This document shows, piece after piece, positions 61,682 to 64,000 of a stretch of DNA of 64,000 nucleotides. Source of the DNA: Perkinsela sp. pyNocScin1 (lineage: Eukaryota > Euglenozoa > Kinetoplastea > Prokinetoplastida > Perkinselidae); contig CAXHTR010000006.1 in the NCBI GenBank assembly GCA_964019655.1, forward strand, positions 62,001 to 126,000, given 5' to 3'. Under the pieces are notes generated by a model. It saw only the letters and a list, made by a program, of their open reading frames with translations, searched no databases and was not told the DNA's origin. The number at the start of each line of letters is the position of its first letter. The first letter of the stretch is position 1. Position numbers and translations under genes: made by a program.

Positions 61682-63277
61682 ATGAGCTTAGTTTTTGACG
61701 AATACGGCCGGCCTTTTGTTATCATTAAAGACCAAGAAAAGAAAGAGCGTATCAAGGGACTTGAAGCTCAGAAGCAAAACATACGCTGGGCAAGATCTGT
61801 CTCCAATGTGTTGCGGAGCAGCCTTGGCCCACGGGGCATGGATAAAGTTTTGATTGCGAATGACCGTGATCTTTCGATAACGAACGATGGCGCTACGATT
61901 ATGGATAAGATGGATGTTGACAATGAGATAGCTGCCCTTGTGGTCCAATTGAGCCAGTCCATGGATGCCGAAATCGGCGATGGAACAACAGGGGTTGTCG
62001 TTCTTGCCGGAGCCTTGCTCGAACAAGCAGAGGCACTCCTCGATAAAGGTATTCATAGTGCAAGAATCAGCGAAGGCTTCAGCAAGGCATGCGAAAAGGC
62101 TTGCGCGAAGCTTGATTTGATTTCAGCCGATATTTCGATCGACGAGGCGCTCCGCCATACCGCTCGCTCCACACTCAACTCAAAGGCCGTCAATAGATAC
62201 CGTGATCACATTGCCGACATTTGCGTGGAAGCCATTCTTGCGGTGGCAGACCTCCAGCGCAAGGATATTAACCTTGAGCTGATCAAGGTGGAAGGCAAGA
62301 TCGGTGGTTCCCTTCAGGACTCTACTCTTGTACGCGGTGTCGTACTTGACAAAGAAATGTCACATCATCAAATGCCCAAGACGATCGAAAATGCTAAAAT
62401 AGCCATTCTCACATGTCCATTCGAGCCACCAAAACCGAAAACAAAGCATGCTATAGAGATCAAAAGCGCAGAAGATTTTCACGAGCTTCACAAGATCGAG
62501 CAGAACTTCTTCCGCGAGCAAATTGAAACATGCAAGAAAGTTGGTTGCGACCTCGTTATGTGTCAGTGGGGTTTCGACGACGAAGCGAATTCTCTCCTGT
62601 ACCAGAATAATCTCCCCGCAGTTCGCTGGGTAGGTGGCGCAGAGCTCGAGCTTCTTGCCGTTGCAACTAAAGGACGAATCGTTCCGCGCTTCGAGCAGCT
62701 TGATGCATCAAAGCTTGGCTTCGCTGGTAGGATCCGGGAGGTTTCCTTCGGTACGACTAGAGACCGCATGATCTTTGTTGAAAACTGCGAAAACTCGCGT
62801 GCCGTGACAATCTTCATCCGTGCCGGTAGTACAATGATGCTTGAGGAGGCAAAGCGCTCGGTTCACGACGCACTTTGCGTTATTCGGAACCTCGTTCGAG
62901 ACAGCCGCATCGTGTATGGTGGCGGCTCAGCTGAGATGGCCTGCTCATTACACATATCAGAGTGGGCGGATGAGATCTCAAGTGCCGAGCACTATGCAGT
63001 GAAGGCCTTTGCCGACGCCCTCGACATAGTCCCGATTGTTCTGGCAGAGAACAGTGGCCTTAACCCTATTCAGCAGCTAACAGACACTAAAGCGAAGCAA
63101 ACGAGCTCAGGAAACCCGCACCACGGTATCGACTGCATGGCGAAAGGTACAAGTGATATGAAAGCGCAAGCAGTTTACGAAACGCTGGCGGGTAAAAAGG
63201 CACAGATGCGCCTCGCAACACAAGTTGTGCAAATGATTCTCAAGATCGATGACGTGATTACATCCGCAATCGAGTAA
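61682..63277 (+). CDS. CCT5: CCT5 (TCP-1 epsilon), cytosolic chaperonin subunit
   Basis: The 531-residue protein starts [20 protein letters not shown], diagnostic of the epsilon subunit. It continues with [20 protein letters not shown], then [20 protein letters not shown] and the ATPase loop [17 protein letters not shown] near 100-116. The apical domain has [20 protein letters not shown]. The hinge contains [20 protein letters not shown]. The length is normal. It follows the J-like gene by 80 bp. Confidence 0.95.
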   Translation: MSLVFDEYGRPFVIIKDQEKKERIKGLEAQKQNIRWARSVSNVLRSSLGPRGMDKVLIANDRDLSITNDGATIMDKMDVDNEIAALVVQLSQSMDAEIGDGTTGVVVLAGALLEQAEALLDKGIHSARISEGFSKACEKACAKLDLISADISIDEALRHTARSTLNSKAVNRYRDHIADICVEAILAVADLQRKDINLELIKVEGKIGGSLQDSTLVRGVVLDKEMSHHQMPKTIENAKIAILTCPFEPPKPKTKHAIEIKSAEDFHELHKIEQNFFREQIETCKKVGCDLVMCQWGFDDEANSLLYQNNLPAVRWVGGAELELLAVATKGRIVPRFEQLDASKLGFAGRIREVSFGTTRDRMIFVENCENSRAVTIFIRAGSTMMLEEAKRSVHDALCVIRNLVRDSRIVYGGGSAEMACSLHISEWADEISSAEHYAVKAFADALDIVPIVLAENSGLNPIQQLTDTKAKQTSSGNPHHGIDCMAKGTSDMKAQAVYETLAGKKAQMRLATQVVQMILKIDDVITSAIE

Positions 63278-63367
63278 TTTTAAACAAATCGAGCTTTCCT
63301 TGGTTTTTATACTTCGAAGTGTATCGGCCCACACAACTTTTTCCTTCCTGTAAAAAATACAGTAGAA

Positions 63368-64000
63368 ATGACAAAAGACATTCCAGAGTCGCTCGCGAGT
63401 GCGCACGCAGGTAGATCAGTCCTCATGTACTGCCAGCGCAGGGGAGTAAAAACGTACTCCACGCGGAACCCCATGATTTTCAGCGTCGAGCGAAAGCTCA
63501 TGCAGCCTTGGCTCTACACGCAGAATCCGCTGCATCAAACTGGGTACCACTACAACAGTGCGCTGCGCGATCAGCGGACTTGGTACACCCCTCGCACTGT
63601 TGACTTTGTCTACTGGGGCCGAGAGCTCGGCATGGCGTCGAACCTTCATCGACACATGCGAACAGCGTTCGACTTTAATGACAGTGTGCTGCCCACGAGG
63701 GTTCCGGGCACAGACAAGTACTCTAGGCCAGAAAAGGTACCACGTGAGCACGCTGACTCACTGAGCAGCTCGTTTCGCCCCTACGAGACGGAATACAACA
63801 CAGCCTATCATCAGCAACGTCTCTATCGAACATTTCCAAACCAGCCCGTGCACACGTTTCCAGTGACTTTCAAGCAATACCATGATCGCCTCGGCTACGT
63901 GTCGAATAAAAGCACTGGCTCCTTCGAGGACTTCGGTATTGGCGATCTTCCCGAGATTTTTCGCAACGAGAAATCATGCAAACAGGTGCACGATAATCTA
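63368..64000 (+). CDS. 5' part of an unrecognised protein, runs off the window
   Basis: An ATG at 63368, after a T-rich leader, opens a frame with no stop through the last base (211 codons). The sequence is rich in Tyr, His, Arg, Phe and Pro, with many short motifs such as WLYTQNPLHQTGYHY and RPYETEYNTAYHQQRLYRTF. It has no membrane segment and no domain I can name. The composition resembles microtubule- or axoneme-associated filament proteins, but this is a weak guess. Codon use looks like a real gene. The 3' end is outside the window. Confidence 0.6.
   Translation, partial: MTKDIPESLASAHAGRSVLMYCQRRGVKTYSTRNPMIFSVERKLMQPWLYTQNPLHQTGYHYNSALRDQRTWYTPRTVDFVYWGRELGMASNLHRHMRTAFDFNDSVLPTRVPGTDKYSRPEKVPREHADSLSSSFRPYETEYNTAYHQQRLYRTFPNQPVHTFPVTFKQYHDRLGYVSNKSTGSFEDFGIGDLPEIFRNEKSCKQVHDNL

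Overview
This is nuclear DNA from a unicellular eukaryote with a very compact genome. About 50 protein genes lie on both strands, usually 50 to 150 bp apart, and none needs an intron to read through. All three standard stop codons are used. The gene set is clearly eukaryotic: proteasome lid, exosome, SF3b, MCM helicase, CCT chaperonin, TFIIH, Elongator-like protein, CCR4-NOT, SSU processome, nonaspanin and AP-2. Several proteins have mitochondrial-looking N-termini, so the cell respires or keeps a mitochondrion. A ycf45-type ATPase (cyanobacterial/plastid family), a DxxxD/DxxxD-type cation diffusion facilitator and a bacterial-type ferrochelatase hint at an alga or a protist with plastid ancestry, but I cannot name the lineage. 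Four spliceosomal proteins are encoded here although no intron is visible.

Layout. 0-6.4 kb: a truncated unknown gene, a coiled-coil protein, RPN6, PRP31, a small basic protein, an RRP43-like exosome subunit and a small membrane protein, all on +. 6.4-7.7 kb: a 537-bp foldback element built on an 11-bp motif, then tRNA-Arg(TCG). 7.7-14.7 kb (minus strand): a small unknown gene, TM9SF, a CRAL-TRIO-like gene, and a ycf45-like ATPase gene split by a complete 1,642-bp Tc1/mariner-type transposon. 14.9-26.9 kb (+): SF3B4, mitochondrial IF3, GPN3, two unknown genes, an HMG-box protein, an ELP3-like protein, GlyRS and prenyltransferase alpha. 26.9-31.2 kb: ALG3 (minus), a J protein, a secreted subtilase and an LLPH-like protein. 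31.5-58.8 kb: an almost unbroken minus-strand run containing MCM5, a Mn-type CDF transporter, a cold-shock protein, ATP11, ferrochelatase, NOL10, CAF1, RPA12, MCM6, UTP18, NUP35-like, a TruA-like protein, SF3B2, SNW1, XPD, NAP, CCT6 and several small genes. 59-64 kb (+): MetAP2, AP-2 sigma, a J-like membrane protein, CCT5 and a gene running off the end.

The genes are housekeeping and mostly unlinked in function, but themes recur: splicing (PRP31, SF3B4, SF3B2, SNW1), replication (MCM5, MCM6), cytosolic folding (CCT5, CCT6, two J-type proteins), ribosome biogenesis (NOL10, UTP18, RPA12, LLPH-like) and mitochondrial function (IF3, ATP11, ferrochelatase). The strongest unusual signal is the transposon. 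It sits at a TA dinucleotide inside the conserved core of the ycf45-like gene, and its removal with one TA leaves a continuous reading frame. Also notable are the foldback array, and conserved active-site residues changed in the TruA-like protein (Asp to Glu) and in MCM6 (Walker B Glu to Asp).
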